DNA of 64,000 nucleotides from Flavobacterium sp. SLB02 (GCF_009664855.1 NZ_CP045928.1:4294508-4358507), one strand, 5' to 3'. Positions 24,729-33,130 are shown, numbered from the stretch's first letter. The notes: generated by a model from the letters alone, not told the origin. Made by a program: numbers and translations.

Positions 24729-25472
24729 ATGAATTACACGGGTGAGATAAATTCCGAAGGTTTTACAATTATTAATGATATTTATTCTGAAAATGAAATC
24801 GAAAAACTGATTTCTTTAATTGAAAATAGTACAGAAAATAAAACTGAGAATACCACTTTTAGAAAATCCCAGGATTTATTTGCTATAAGACAATTTCACA
24901 AAGAAGTTCCTGAAACGCTACCCTATATCTTTAATGAGAACTTAAAAGATATTATAGCCTCAAATTTTGGCAAGGGATACTTTATAACCAAATCGATTTA
25001 TTTTGATAAACCTGAAAAGTCGAATTGGTTTGTGGCTTATCATCAGGATTTAACTATTTCGGTTAATAAAAAAACTGAAGCTGCAAACTTTGAAAACTGG
25101 ACTGTAAAACAAAATCAGTTTGCTGTTCAGCCTCCTAAAGAAATTCTAGAAGATAACTTTACAATCAGAATTCATATTGATAAAACGACGAAAGATAATG
25201 GTGCTTTAAAGGTGATCAATAATTCGCATTCTAAAGGAATTTTGAGAATCGAACATTTAGATTTTGAGAAGGAAAAAGAAACCATCTGCGAAGTCGAAAA
25301 AGGCGGTATTATGATCATGAAACCTTTACTGTTTCACGCCTCAAACAAAACTACCAATAACGAAAGAAGAAGGGTTATTCATATTGAACTGAGCAAACAA
25401 CAACTTCCTGAAGAATTAGAATGGAGCGAAAAAACTATTCTTGAGAATTCTTCTTTTAGTGAAATGATTTAG
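24729..25472 (+). CDS. Phytanoyl-CoA dioxygenase (PhyH) family protein
   Basis: Non-heme Fe(II)/2-oxoglutarate oxygenase fold. The 247-residue protein shows the metal triad HxD at His105/Asp107 (FVAYHQDLTI) and distal His203 (KPLLFHAS), followed by the 2OG-binding arginine in NERRRVIHIE (about 214-216), so it should be catalytically competent. The substrate is unknown. The ATG overlaps a stop (TAATG) of a 23-codon unassigned open stretch (24657-24728), possibly a decayed gene. The stop precedes an intergenic region crowded with repeats. Confidence 0.85.
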   Translation: MNYTGEINSEGFTIINDIYSENEIEKLISLIENSTENKTENTTFRKSQDLFAIRQFHKEVPETLPYIFNENLKDIIASNFGKGYFITKSIYFDKPEKSNWFVAYHQDLTISVNKKTEAANFENWTVKQNQFAVQPPKEILEDNFTIRIHIDKTTKDNGALKVINNSHSKGILRIEHLDFEKEKETICEVEKGGIMIMKPLLFHASNKTTNNERRRVIHIELSKQQLPEELEWSEKTILENSSFSEMI

Positions 25473-25516
25473 TTGTTATTTGTCATTTCGATTTCTATAA
25501 TAAAAACCTAATTTTT

Positions 25517-25620
25517 TTTCAGGAGCAAATCCCGCACCCGAGCCTGAGCCAAGCAATCCGTTTCAATCTTTTGTGTCCGCCGCGGCGGACACAAGAGGAT
25601 TTCCACTTCTATCGGGGCTA
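25517..25620 (-). repeat. Structured dispersed repeat, copy A (minus orientation)
   Basis: Read on the minus strand: TAGCCCCGATAGAAGTGG, AATCCTCTTGTG, a palindromic arm (core TGTCCGCCGCGGCGGACA, 25574-25591), ACAAAAGATTG, then TTTGCTCCTGAAA at the end. It shares these blocks with the inverted copy B at 25859-25970. Confidence 0.65.
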
Positions 25621-25655
25621 GGGCAATCATTTTCATAATAATATTTCTGTGTAGT

Positions 25656-25746
25656 TTGTCATTTCAACAGCAAGGAAATTAAAACAGAAATTCACCAATC
25701 TTTGTAGATTTACGCGTGTGATCTCTCCCTTCTGTCGAGATGACAA
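25656..25746. repeat. Dispersed repeat with TTGTCATTTC / GAGATGACAA ends
   Basis: A 91-base element bounded by TTGTCATTTC (25656-25665) and GAGATGACAA (25737-25746), near-perfect terminal inverted repeats. A half copy (TTGTCATTTCG) starts at 25480, and a related element is at about 63627-63756. Reads like a non-coding miniature element; no ORF inside. Confidence 0.5.
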
Positions 25747-25774
25747 TATTGAGGTTAAAATTTAATTAAATTAA

Positions 25775-25817
25775 AAAAGGCTTTAACCAAAACATAATGT
25801 TTTGGTTAAAGCCTTTT
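25775..25817. terminator. Long perfect-hairpin terminator between repeats
   Basis: A 21-base arm (25775-25795, AAAAGGCTTTAACCAAAACA then T) pairs perfectly with 25797-25817 around a one-base centre, followed by TTT on the plus strand and flanked by A/T runs. It probably ends the PhyH transcript. Confidence 0.75.
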
Positions 25818-25858
25818 ATCTTTTTATAGAATAAAATTTCTTTTGAAAATGAGCGGCA

Positions 25859-25970
25859 TAGCCCAGATGGAAGCGGCATCCTTTTGTTTTTTTCTTTAAA
25901 AAACAAAAGATATAGCGGAGAGCTGGACACTAGCGACAGCGAACTGACCAAGTAAATAGCTCCTGAAAAT
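25859..25970 (+). repeat. Structured dispersed repeat, copy B (plus orientation)
   Basis: Blocks TAGCCCAGATGGAAGCGG, CATCCTTTTGTT, a hairpin arm made of T and A runs (TTTTGTTTTTTTC / AAAAAACAAAAG), GATATAGCGGAG, and GCTCCTGAAAAT at the end, where the last base is also the first base of the PAP2 stop codon. Arm sequence differs wholly from copy A while pairing is kept. Confidence 0.65.
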
Positions 25971-26533
25971 TATCCCGGAAAATATTGTGGTTTTAGTTTT
26001 CGGTACACTAAATAAATTAAGAAACCGAAAAGTGCTCCAAAGAAATAACCTGTAAGGATATCTCCAGGATAGTGTAATCCTAAATAAATTCGGCTGTAGG
26101 CGAAAATTAAAGGCCATAAAAACAAGAATCCCAAATATTTAAAATGACGTTTTAATACCAAATAAAGAAAGGTTGCTACTGCCATTGTATTGGCGGCGTG
26201 TCCTGAGAAAAAACTATAGGATTTACGTACCTGAACAACACGTATAATTGTATTGATATCTGGGTTATTACAAGGACGTAAACGTTGAAATGTGTATTTA
26301 AACAAGTTCGTGGTTTGATCTGTAAAAGCAATTAAAACCGCTATAAACAACAATACATAAAGGGTTTGCTTTCCTCCTATTTTTTTGTAAATAAGATAAA
26401 ACATTAATAAAAAAAGTGGTGTCCAGTTTAACTGATTGGTAATAATCAGCCACAACTTATCGTATGTTTGTGAACCTAAACTGTTAAGGTATACCAATAG
26501 ACTGGTATCTAATTCTTTTATTCTTTCGAGCAT
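25970..26533 (-). CDS. PAP2-superfamily membrane phosphatase
   Basis: Polytopic lipid phosphatase likely acting on polyprenyl or lipid phosphates on the periplasmic face. The 187-residue protein has the PAP2 signature triplet: KYTFQRLRP (KX6RP), SFFSGHAANT (usual PSGH, here FSGH) and SRIYLGLHYPGDIL (SRX5HX3D). There are about five membrane helices. Undecaprenyl-diphosphatase activity, useful for wall synthesis, is possible but not decided by the motifs. It overlaps tatA by one base (ATG at 26533), so they share a transcript. Confidence 0.9.
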   Translation of the reverse strand: MLERIKELDTSLLVYLNSLGSQTYDKLWLIITNQLNWTPLFLLMFYLIYKKIGGKQTLYVLLFIAVLIAFTDQTTNLFKYTFQRLRPCNNPDINTIIRVVQVRKSYSFFSGHAANTMAVATFLYLVLKRHFKYLGFLFLWPLIFAYSRIYLGLHYPGDILTGYFFGALFGFLIYLVYRKLKPQYFPG

Positions 26534-26892
26534 TATAATTGGCGTTTTACGGGTCCTGAGATAGAATCTATATCTTCTTTTACTTTATCTATTTCTGTGG
26601 CCGTATCACCCAACATATTTGAAGTTAAATTTGTACTGTCTCCTAATAGATTTGTTTTAGCATCGTTAATCTGAGCATTGATATTACCTGTGATACTGTT
26701 TAAAGAGTTTTGGTCAAGACCGTTGGCCTCCGCCCCTTTTTGAATTTCACTTTTAATATCATTGGTTGCATTTTTTAGCTGCGCCATTGCTTTACCCATT
26801 GTACGGGCAATTTCAGGCACTTTGTCTGAACCAAAAAGCATTAGTACTATAAACAGTATAAAAACTAGTTCTCCTCCTCCTATACCAAACAT
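26533..26892 (-). CDS. tatA: Twin-arginine translocase subunit TatA/TatB-like
   Basis: Single-span protein forming or recruiting the Tat export pore. The 119-residue protein has an N-terminal helix (about 5-21, GGELVFILFIVLMLFG) followed by the FGSDKVPEIARTMGKAM amphipathic helix, then a longer charged tail with Asn/Asp-rich sequence. Start: ATG at 26892 gives the family start MFGIGGGELV; the extra eight codons up to 26916 would begin inside the -7 box. The tail length lies between TatA and TatB, so the subtype is uncertain. An alkaline phosphatase with a twin-arginine leader lies 27 kb away. Confidence 0.9.
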   Translation of the reverse strand: MFGIGGGELVFILFIVLMLFGSDKVPEIARTMGKAMAQLKNATNDIKSEIQKGAEANGLDQNSLNSITGNINAQINDAKTNLLGDSTNLTSNMLGDTATEIDKVKEDIDSISGPVKRQL

Positions 26893-26913
26893 ATCTTTTA
26901 TTTTTGTGTGCCA

Positions 26914-26921
26914 CAAAGATA
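26914..26921 (-). promoter_or_regulatory. -7 box for tatA-PAP2
   Basis: Minus-strand TATCTTTG, exact TAnnTTTG, 21 bases before the ATG at 26892. Confidence 0.6.
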
Positions 26922-26962
26922 TTAAATTTTGTAGCTGAGAGTTTTAAAATTTACTTAAAAAA

Positions 26963-26984
26963 AAAGACTCTTTTCAGAGTCTTT
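26963..26984 (-). terminator. Terminator after the M1 peptidase gene
   Basis: AAAGACTCT (26963-26971) pairs with AGAGTCTTT (26976-26984); on the minus strand a nine-base T run follows. Confidence 0.9.
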
Positions 26985-26995
26985 CAGGCTTATTA

Positions 26996-29233
26996 TTACT
27001 CAAATTTAGACTTTACTTCTACTTTTGGCCAGGAATTATTGGTCACATCAATATCAGCTGTCATTAATTTTGGATCTATCTGAATGCTTTTTATCGATTT
27101 TGAAGTTGCATAAACTTTCTTTGCGGTATCATTACTTTTTCTCCAGATCTGAGCCGGATATTGGTAATTCTCTTTTGTTCCGTCTTCGTAAGTAATCTCT
27201 ACCAGAATTGGCATAATCATGCCGCCTGGCTTATTAAATTCTACTTCATAGAAATATTTAGGCGATTTAAGTTCTGCTTTTTCCTGAGCTGTAAAAGTCT
27301 GGCTTACATAATCAGCCAATGATTTTACATCTTCTACTTTTAAGGCTTTTTTGCTCGAATCATTGACCTCTGCATTATCTCCTGCTACTAAATAAACAAA
27401 TGGTCCTTTTTCGAAACCAAAGCGTCCTTTTTTCACTTTTACATCTTTAAGGTCGGCTGTTGGAGTTTCAGAAACATAATATTGTTTTACATCTTTGATG
27501 CCAATATCGACAAAATCTGTTGAGTAAAACCATCCTCTAAAAAACCAGTCAAGATCTACCGCAGAAGCATCTTCCATAGTCCTAAAGAAATCTTCAGGGG
27601 TTGGATGCTTGAACTTCCATCTGTTGGCGTAGGTTTTAAAAGCATAATCAAACAATTCTCTGCCCATTACAACTTCTCTTAAAATATTAAGTCCTGTAGC
27701 TGGTTTTCCGTATGCATTATTTCCAAATTGATGAATCGTTTCTGAGTTTGACATAATTGGCTCTAAAAACTTTTGATCACCACTCATATAAGGAACGATA
27801 TTTTTTGCAGGACCACGTCTTGAAGGGAAATTAGCATCCCATTCCTGCTCTGCCAAATATTCTAAAAATGAATTCAAACCTTCATCCATCCAGCTCCATT
27901 GGCGCTCATCAGAGTTTACAATCATCGGGAAGAAAGTGTGCCCTACTTCATGAATTACAACACCAATCATTCCGTTTTTAACTTCTTTACTTGTCACTCC
28001 ATTTTCATCCGGGCGACCAAAATTCCAACAAATCATTGGGTATTCCATACCTTGATCTTCTGCAGAAACTGATACTGCTTTTGGATAAGGATAATCAAAT
28101 GTGTGTGATGAATAACTTTTTAAGGTATGTGCTACAACCATTGTTGATGTTTCTCCCCAAAGCGGATTTGCTTCTTTTGGATAAACAGATTCTGCCATAA
28201 CCACTCTGTTGCCAATTTTTACGGCCATTGCATCATAAATGAATTTTCTTGAAGAAGCAATACCGAAATCACGTACATTTTTTGCACTAAATTTCCATGT
28301 TTTTTTCTTTTCAGAGAATCCTTTTTCTGCTGCTTCAGCTTCTGCCTGTGTAACAATTACAACAGGTTTATCAAATGATTTTTGAGCTTGTTCGTAACGT
28401 TTTACCTGTTCTGGTGTAAAAACTTCGCTTCTGTTTGTTAATTCCCCTGTAGCATCTATTACGTGATCTGCAGGAACTGTAATGTTTACATCAAAATTTC
28501 CAAAAGGCAAAGCAAATTCTCCGCTTCCCCAGAACTGCATATTCTGCCATCCTTCGACATCGTTATATACGGCCATTCTTGGATAAAACTGTGCAATTAC
28601 ATATAATTTATTTCCGTCTTTCTCGAAGAATTCATAACCTGAACGCCCGCCTTCTTTTCTATAATTATTTACATTATACCACCATTTTATAGCCATTGAA
28701 ATTTTCTCACCCGGCTTTAAAGGCGTTACAAGATTAATACGCATCATCGTTTCATTGATGGTATACGACATTGGGTTTCCTTTTGAATCTTTTACATATT
28801 CGATATTAAAACCGCGTTCAAGATCTTTCTTTAAATATTTGCTCGAAAAACCTTCAAGTGGTAAAACCTGATTTATTTTTTCGCTTTCGGCCAAAGAGGT
28901 CTGAGTTTTTGGCTTTGCCTGATTCTGATCCAGCTGAATCCATAAATACTCTAAACTATCCGGTGAATTGTTTGAATAGGTAATCACCTCAGAACCGTTT
29001 ATTTTTGAATTTTTATCGTCTAATTCGATGTCAATTTTATAATCTGCCTGTTGCTGATAATATGCTGGCCCTGGTGCTCCGGACGCTGTACGGAACATAT
29101 TAGGTGTTGCCAACAAATCATACATCTGGCTGAATTTGTTTGTATCGTACTTTCCTTGTTGTTTTGGCGCAACTGTTTTTTCCTGAGCGATTAAGATTGC
29201 AGGAAAAATCAATAATAATGAAAGTTTTTTCAT
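26996..29233 (-). CDS. Secreted M1-family zinc metallopeptidase
   Basis: Gluzincin aminopeptidase-like protein of 745 residues. A signal peptide (about 1-16, LLLIFPAILIAQ) predicts export. Zinc motif HEVGH is at 428-432, with the distal ligand Glu451 in WMDEGLNS (HEXXH-X18-E), so the site is complete. The usual GAMEN substrate motif appears changed: the region reads AEDQGMEYPMICW, as in Bacteroidota M1 proteins. No C-terminal sorting domain is visible. It follows four coupled secreted proteins with a gap of about 66 bases and may share their transcript. Confidence 0.93.
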   Translation of the reverse strand: MKKLSLLLIFPAILIAQEKTVAPKQQGKYDTNKFSQMYDLLATPNMFRTASGAPGPAYYQQQADYKIDIELDDKNSKINGSEVITYSNNSPDSLEYLWIQLDQNQAKPKTQTSLAESEKINQVLPLEGFSSKYLKKDLERGFNIEYVKDSKGNPMSYTINETMMRINLVTPLKPGEKISMAIKWWYNVNNYRKEGGRSGYEFFEKDGNKLYVIAQFYPRMAVYNDVEGWQNMQFWGSGEFALPFGNFDVNITVPADHVIDATGELTNRSEVFTPEQVKRYEQAQKSFDKPVVIVTQAEAEAAEKGFSEKKKTWKFSAKNVRDFGIASSRKFIYDAMAVKIGNRVVMAESVYPKEANPLWGETSTMVVAHTLKSYSSHTFDYPYPKAVSVSAEDQGMEYPMICWNFGRPDENGVTSKEVKNGMIGVVIHEVGHTFFPMIVNSDERQWSWMDEGLNSFLEYLAEQEWDANFPSRRGPAKNIVPYMSGDQKFLEPIMSNSETIHQFGNNAYGKPATGLNILREVVMGRELFDYAFKTYANRWKFKHPTPEDFFRTMEDASAVDLDWFFRGWFYSTDFVDIGIKDVKQYYVSETPTADLKDVKVKKGRFGFEKGPFVYLVAGDNAEVNDSSKKALKVEDVKSLADYVSQTFTAQEKAELKSPKYFYEVEFNKPGGMIMPILVEITYEDGTKENYQYPAQIWRKSNDTAKKVYATSKSIKSIQIDPKLMTADIDVTNNSWPKVEVKSKFE

Positions 29234-29299
29234 AAATTTTTAATGGTAATTTTATCAGGGTGTGAAAATAACAATTAAAATAATAATTTTAACTATCAT

Positions 29300-29806
29300 T
29301 TAGTACTTTAACAATTCTTTCCTTGAAGATTCCGTAAAGAGAACACTCTTTTTAGTGCCAAATGCTGATATATGTGTAATATTTTGCTGTTCGGCATTCC
29401 AATCGACTAAAATAGTGTTCGAAATTTCGATTGTTTTAAATGTATTAATGTCTTTTATTCTGGAATAACAAACCAAAACATCGTTTGCTTCTACTTCTTT
29501 AGATAAAAAAGTAATGGGTTTTGACTGACCGTTTATTTTTATAGTAAAATTTTCAGCAAGATATTTTTTCAATAAATCAATATCAGCCTGGGTTTCCTTA
29601 TCAGTACCAACATAAGTTTTTTGATGGTATTTCTTTTCCATCCCGTTATTCAGATCATCGATAAAAATTCGGGAAGTAATTTGAATCATTTTCTTTTCGG
29701 CCGCATAATTGACCTGAAAAACTCCCATATAAAATTTATGGAATGAAAACGCTGTAAGGGATAAAAACAGTATTACTAGTAAAGAATAGGTTAATCTTTT
29801 TTTCAT
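29300..29806 (-). CDS. DUF6702-family exported protein
   Basis: The 168-residue product has an N-terminal hydrophobic segment (4-22) with no lipobox, then FHKFYMGVFQVNYAAEKKMIQITSRIFIDDL, which I associate with DUF6702, a family adjacent to M1 peptidases in Bacteroidota. The rest is strand-rich and ends in a Lys-rich helix. Function unknown. It overlaps the upstream CarboxypepD_reg-like gene by four bases (ATGA) and lies before the M1 peptidase, so it joins that operon. Confidence 0.8.
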   Translation of the reverse strand: MKKRLTYSLLVILFLSLTAFSFHKFYMGVFQVNYAAEKKMIQITSRIFIDDLNNGMEKKYHQKTYVGTDKETQADIDLLKKYLAENFTIKINGQSKPITFLSKEVEANDVLVCYSRIKDINTFKTIEISNTILVDWNAEQQNITHISAFGTKKSVLFTESSRKELLKY

Positions 29807-30561
29807 TTCCCGGAAACATTCACTTTTTTGAATTCCTGATTTTTAGTAATCAGAAAATCCATTAGTTCAAACTTTTCTTCTTGTTTTAAATGTTTTTTAG
29901 ATTCCGGATCAACAGCACAAAACAGTAAAAAGATATCTACTTCTTCTTTTTTCAATTTTAATGTATCTGTATAAAAATCAGGAGTAAAATTAGCTTTTGC
30001 ATACATGGTAAAAGCAAAATCACTCGCTTCTTCTTCCGGCACTACATCAACATCTTTCTTTCTCATTAATTTTTTTGCGTCTTTAAATATTCGCACAAAA
30101 TCAACTCCGTTTTCAATTGTACCATCATAGATAAATCTATTTTTAGGAGACGACTTTTCATCATCAACAAATTTAGTATCTACTATAGCCTGGCTATTTT
30201 TATCAAATGCTTTTACTTTTAAATCTTTGTGAACCACAACCTCTTTTAACTGATTGCTCACCAAATCCATCTGTACTAAGAAAAGTCTGTCGGCGCAATT
30301 TTTTTCTGTTAAAACAATTTTTTTAGACTGAAAAGCCATACTTGTAATCAATAAAGTATCTTTTGGCTTTGCCATAATATCAAACAAACCATTTGAACTA
30401 ATAAAAGTTCTGATATTGGCATTTAAATTCATTACATAACCACTTTCAAGAGTTATAGAATCATTCACAACTTGTCCATGTAATGGCTTCCTTGAATTAT
30501 TTTGTCCCAGTGCAATCTGGCAAAATAAGCACACAACGAGTATTCCTAGTTTATTTTTCAT
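29803..30561 (-). CDS. Secreted CarboxypepD_reg-like protein, member 3
   Basis: The 252-residue protein has a signal peptide ending ALGQ (residues 1-19), then a CarboxypepD_reg-like beta-sandwich (about 20-105: KPLHGQVVND, ...LVSNQLKEVVVHKD), the domain normally found at the N-terminus of SusC/TonB receptors. Here it stands alone, with a C-terminal alpha/beta part of unknown role (about 140-252). It is the third of three related tandem genes. It overlaps member 2 by 11 bases. The ATG start is clear. Confidence 0.82.
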   Translation of the reverse strand: MKNKLGILVVCLFCQIALGQNNSRKPLHGQVVNDSITLESGYVMNLNANIRTFISSNGLFDIMAKPKDTLLITSMAFQSKKIVLTEKNCADRLFLVQMDLVSNQLKEVVVHKDLKVKAFDKNSQAIVDTKFVDDEKSSPKNRFIYDGTIENGVDFVRIFKDAKKLMRKKDVDVVPEEEASDFAFTMYAKANFTPDFYTDTLKLKKEEVDIFLLFCAVDPESKKHLKQEEKFELMDFLITKNQEFKKVNVSGK

Positions 30562-31285
30562 TTTCGAGAATTGTTAGATATTTCCTTGCTAAATCTGTTA
30601 TTAAAAACATACTCATCGTTTTGTTCTTAGTATCCAAAGATACGGCAAATTCAGCATCATCTACACAATATAATTGAAATCCTTTGATATCTGCCACTGG
30701 AATTCTTAATCTTTCTGTATAATAATTCTCATCAAAAAGATATTCTATTTTCCTGAAAAGAATCTCTTTTTTCTCAATATTTACTTCTTTTTTGAGCATG
30801 GCAGTTCGGCCGGAAATTGCGTTAAGTAACATATCTCCAGGAGTTGAAGTCGCGGTATAGACTTTTCTTTCGGCCGGAGTATATTTTTTTTGACCGTACG
30901 GAATTATACCTAAATTTTCAGCAGTAACATTTGCGTTTTCATTTACAATCACTTCTTTCAATTCTATCTCTTTGGCTTTCATTTTAACCACAATAGAACC
31001 TGAATTTAAATCTTCAATTGTAATTCGGCGTTTGAACGGATCCAGATTTACAGCCGAAAAAACCAACACATCACCTTCTTTTACCACAATAGAAAACATA
31101 CCGCCTGCATCTGAAACAGCAGTAACCTGGGTTGTATTATTGATAATATTGACTCCCTCGACATTCGAAGATTGTTCAAATATTTGCCCGGTAATTTCTT
31201 TTGAAGTGTTGTTTTGTCCAAAACTAATCTGAACGATCAATAACAAAAGGGTTATTTGTAAAATGCTATTTATTCTCACGTTCAA
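30551..31285 (-). CDS. Secreted CarboxypepD_reg-like protein, member 2
   Basis: The 244-residue protein has a signal peptide ending SFGQ, a CarboxypepD_reg-like domain (SKEITGQIFEQSSNVEGVNI, about 28-47, to KEIELKEVIVNEN), then a block shared with member 1: GIIPYGQKKYTPAERK, ISGRTAMLKKEVNIEKKE and a C-terminal alpha/beta part. The ORF starts at TTG (31285), but a GTG two codons later (31279, MRINSILQ) may be the true start; both overlap member 1. Function unknown. Confidence 0.8.
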   Translation of the reverse strand: MNVRINSILQITLLLLIVQISFGQNNTSKEITGQIFEQSSNVEGVNIINNTTQVTAVSDAGGMFSIVVKEGDVLVFSAVNLDPFKRRITIEDLNSGSIVVKMKAKEIELKEVIVNENANVTAENLGIIPYGQKKYTPAERKVYTATSTPGDMLLNAISGRTAMLKKEVNIEKKEILFRKIEYLFDENYYTERLRIPVADIKGFQLYCVDDAEFAVSLDTKNKTMSMFLITDLARKYLTILENEK

Positions 31286-32033
31286 TTATTTCTTTATATT
31301 TTACAGCTAATTCTCCTAACAAAAACTCTGTTGAGGTTCTGTTCTTAGAATTCAAAATTACTGTGAATTTATCATTTTCGACTGCATAATATTCAAAGCC
31401 TTTTACATATTCTGCCGGAATTTTCAATCGGTCAATAAAATGTTCCAGCGTAAACATACGTTCTAAAAGCTTCAGAAAAAATTCTTTTTTCTCAACTGCT
31501 ACTTCTTTTTTAAGCATTGCGGTGCGGCCCGAGAAAAAGTTCAATAGCGGATCTGCAGAAAAAGAACCTCCAGCCATACCTCCTGCATTTGCAGTAGCAT
31601 TTAATGCCGTCGCCGTATGCAATTTCCTTTCGGCCTCTGTATAGGATTTTTGACCACTTGGAATAATCCCCAAAGCAACAGCATTTATACCATTATAATT
31701 CTTAACAACAACTTCCTGTAATTGATGCATTACTATATTGAGCCTAACAGAGAAATTGACATCCGAAAAATTTTCCGTTTTCAACAAAACTCTGTTTTCT
31801 TTGAATTGTATAGACGAAAAAACGATTTCATCTCCTGGTTTTGCAGCAATCGAAAAAGACCCCAACTCATTGGTTGTGGTCATTACCTCTGTTTGCGCAT
31901 TAATAACATAAACACCTTCTAAATCGGCACTGTTTGCAGTTATACGACCATTCAACATCGTTCTGTCGTCAGACTGACACCAGCCGGCCTGCCCTACAAC
32001 AAATATCAAAACACATATAGCCTTATGAATCAA
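31266..32033 (-). CDS. Secreted CarboxypepD_reg-like protein, member 1
   Basis: The 255-residue protein starts at a TTG (32033) with a signal peptide (ICVLIFVVGQAGWCQ). A CarboxypepD_reg-like domain (about 25-105) is followed by GIIPSGQKSYTEAERK, a short Gly/Ala/Ser insert (NATANAGGMAGGSFSA), FSGRTAMLKKEVAVEKKEF, and an alpha/beta C-terminus. It is the first gene of a run (member 1, 2, 3, DUF6702) joined by overlaps of 20, 11 and 4 bases, followed by the M1 peptidase. The shared architecture indicates tandem duplication; function unknown, possibly an envelope assembly or anchoring role. Confidence 0.8.
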   Translation of the reverse strand: MIHKAICVLIFVVGQAGWCQSDDRTMLNGRITANSADLEGVYVINAQTEVMTTTNELGSFSIAAKPGDEIVFSSIQFKENRVLLKTENFSDVNFSVRLNIVMHQLQEVVVKNYNGINAVALGIIPSGQKSYTEAERKLHTATALNATANAGGMAGGSFSADPLLNFFSGRTAMLKKEVAVEKKEFFLKLLERMFTLEHFIDRLKIPAEYVKGFEYYAVENDKFTVILNSKNRTSTEFLLGELAVKYKEIIERENK

Positions 32034-32197
32034 AATGACAAAAAATTAGAGATTTTCTTAAAGCTGTAAAAATATCTTAATCTATTGCAAATTTAGTATT
32101 AAGGACATGGTAAAAATATGTTAATTAAAGTTTGTTTATCACCAGTAAAAAGAGACTTTTTAATATCTTTAACCTAAACAATCTGAGTTTAAATTTT

Positions 32198-32905
32198 ATG
32201 AAAAGCATTATTATTGCCAGCACTTCTACACTTCACGAAGGCAGCTATTTAGAGTATCTACTCCCTACTTTAGAATCGCATTTTAAAAATTGTAAAAGTA
32301 TTTTATTTATACCTTTTGCTCGTCCCGGCGGCATTTCGCATGACCAGTACACCAGCAAAGTTTCACAAGCATTTGCATCAATAAACATTCCAGTTAAGGG
32401 AATTCATGAATTTGATGATGCAGGTGACGCAATAAAAAATGCCGAAGGAATATTTACCGGCGGCGGAAATACTTTTTTACTGGTTACCCAATTATACAAA
32501 CACAATGTCATGCAGGTTTTGGCAGAAACCGTAAAAAACGGAACACCGTATCTAGGAACGAGTGCCGGATCGAACATTTGCGGTTTATCGATGCAAACGA
32601 CTAATGATATGCCTATTATTTACCCGCCAAGTTTTCAAACATTGGGATTAATTCCTTTCAACTTAAATCCACATTATTTAGACCCTGACACGCAATCTAA
32701 ACATATGGGAGAAACGCGCGAAACGAGAATTAAGGAGTTTCATGCTTTTAACACTATTCCGGTTTTAGGCTTAAGAGAAGGTAGCTGGCTCGAAGTAAAA
32801 GGCAACACAATTACTTTAAAAGGAAATTTATCGGCTCGTTTATTTTTACAAAACGAAACACCAAAGGAATTAGAAACTGAAAGTGATTTGAGCAATCTTA
32901 AATAA
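32198..32905 (+). CDS. pepE: Dipeptidase E (peptidase family S51)
   Basis: Cytosolic aspartyl dipeptidase that cleaves Asp-X dipeptides. The 235-residue length is typical. The catalytic triad aligns by spacing with Salmonella PepE: Ser122 in GTSAGSNI, Asp137 in TTNDMP and His159 in LNPHYLDP; GGGNTF (88-93) is also conserved. The ATG at 32198 gives the family N-terminus MKSIIIASTSTLHEG; the longer ORF start at 32132 would add 22 leader-like residues. No signal peptide, so it is a housekeeping enzyme with no link to the exported proteins upstream. A TATCTTTA box near 32164 may be its -7 element. Confidence 0.93.
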   Translation: MKSIIIASTSTLHEGSYLEYLLPTLESHFKNCKSILFIPFARPGGISHDQYTSKVSQAFASINIPVKGIHEFDDAGDAIKNAEGIFTGGGNTFLLVTQLYKHNVMQVLAETVKNGTPYLGTSAGSNICGLSMQTTNDMPIIYPPSFQTLGLIPFNLNPHYLDPDTQSKHMGETRETRIKEFHAFNTIPVLGLREGSWLEVKGNTITLKGNLSARLFLQNETPKELETESDLSNLK

Positions 32906-32990
32906 AATTCCAAATTTTTAAAATTCCAAATTCCAACAAAGCGATTAATATAAATTGGAATTTGGAATTTCCAATATATTGGAATTTCAA
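32906..32990. repeat. TTGGAATTTGG repeat cluster
   Basis: Several copies and complements of TTGGAATTTGGAATTT and AAATTCCAAATTCCAA lie in this AT-rich gap after pepE. They match the arms of the hairpins at 5887-5929 and 6736-6777, so a palindromic intergenic repeat family is present. Confidence 0.55.
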
Positions 32991-33038
32991 AAAAAAAAAA
33001 AAAAAAAAAAAAAATCCCCAAACAAATTGTTTGAGGAT
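32989..33038 (-). terminator. Terminator of tRNA-Gly copy 1 with 26-base T tract
   Basis: On the minus strand, ATCCTCAAACAA pairs with TTGTTTGGGGAT (one U.G) at 33014-33038 and is followed by 26 T residues (33014 down to 32989, seen as A on the plus strand). Confidence 0.8.
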
Positions 33039-33045
33039 CTTGAAG

Positions 33046-33118
<73 letters not shown>

Positions 33119-33130
33119 ATTAACAGGGTG

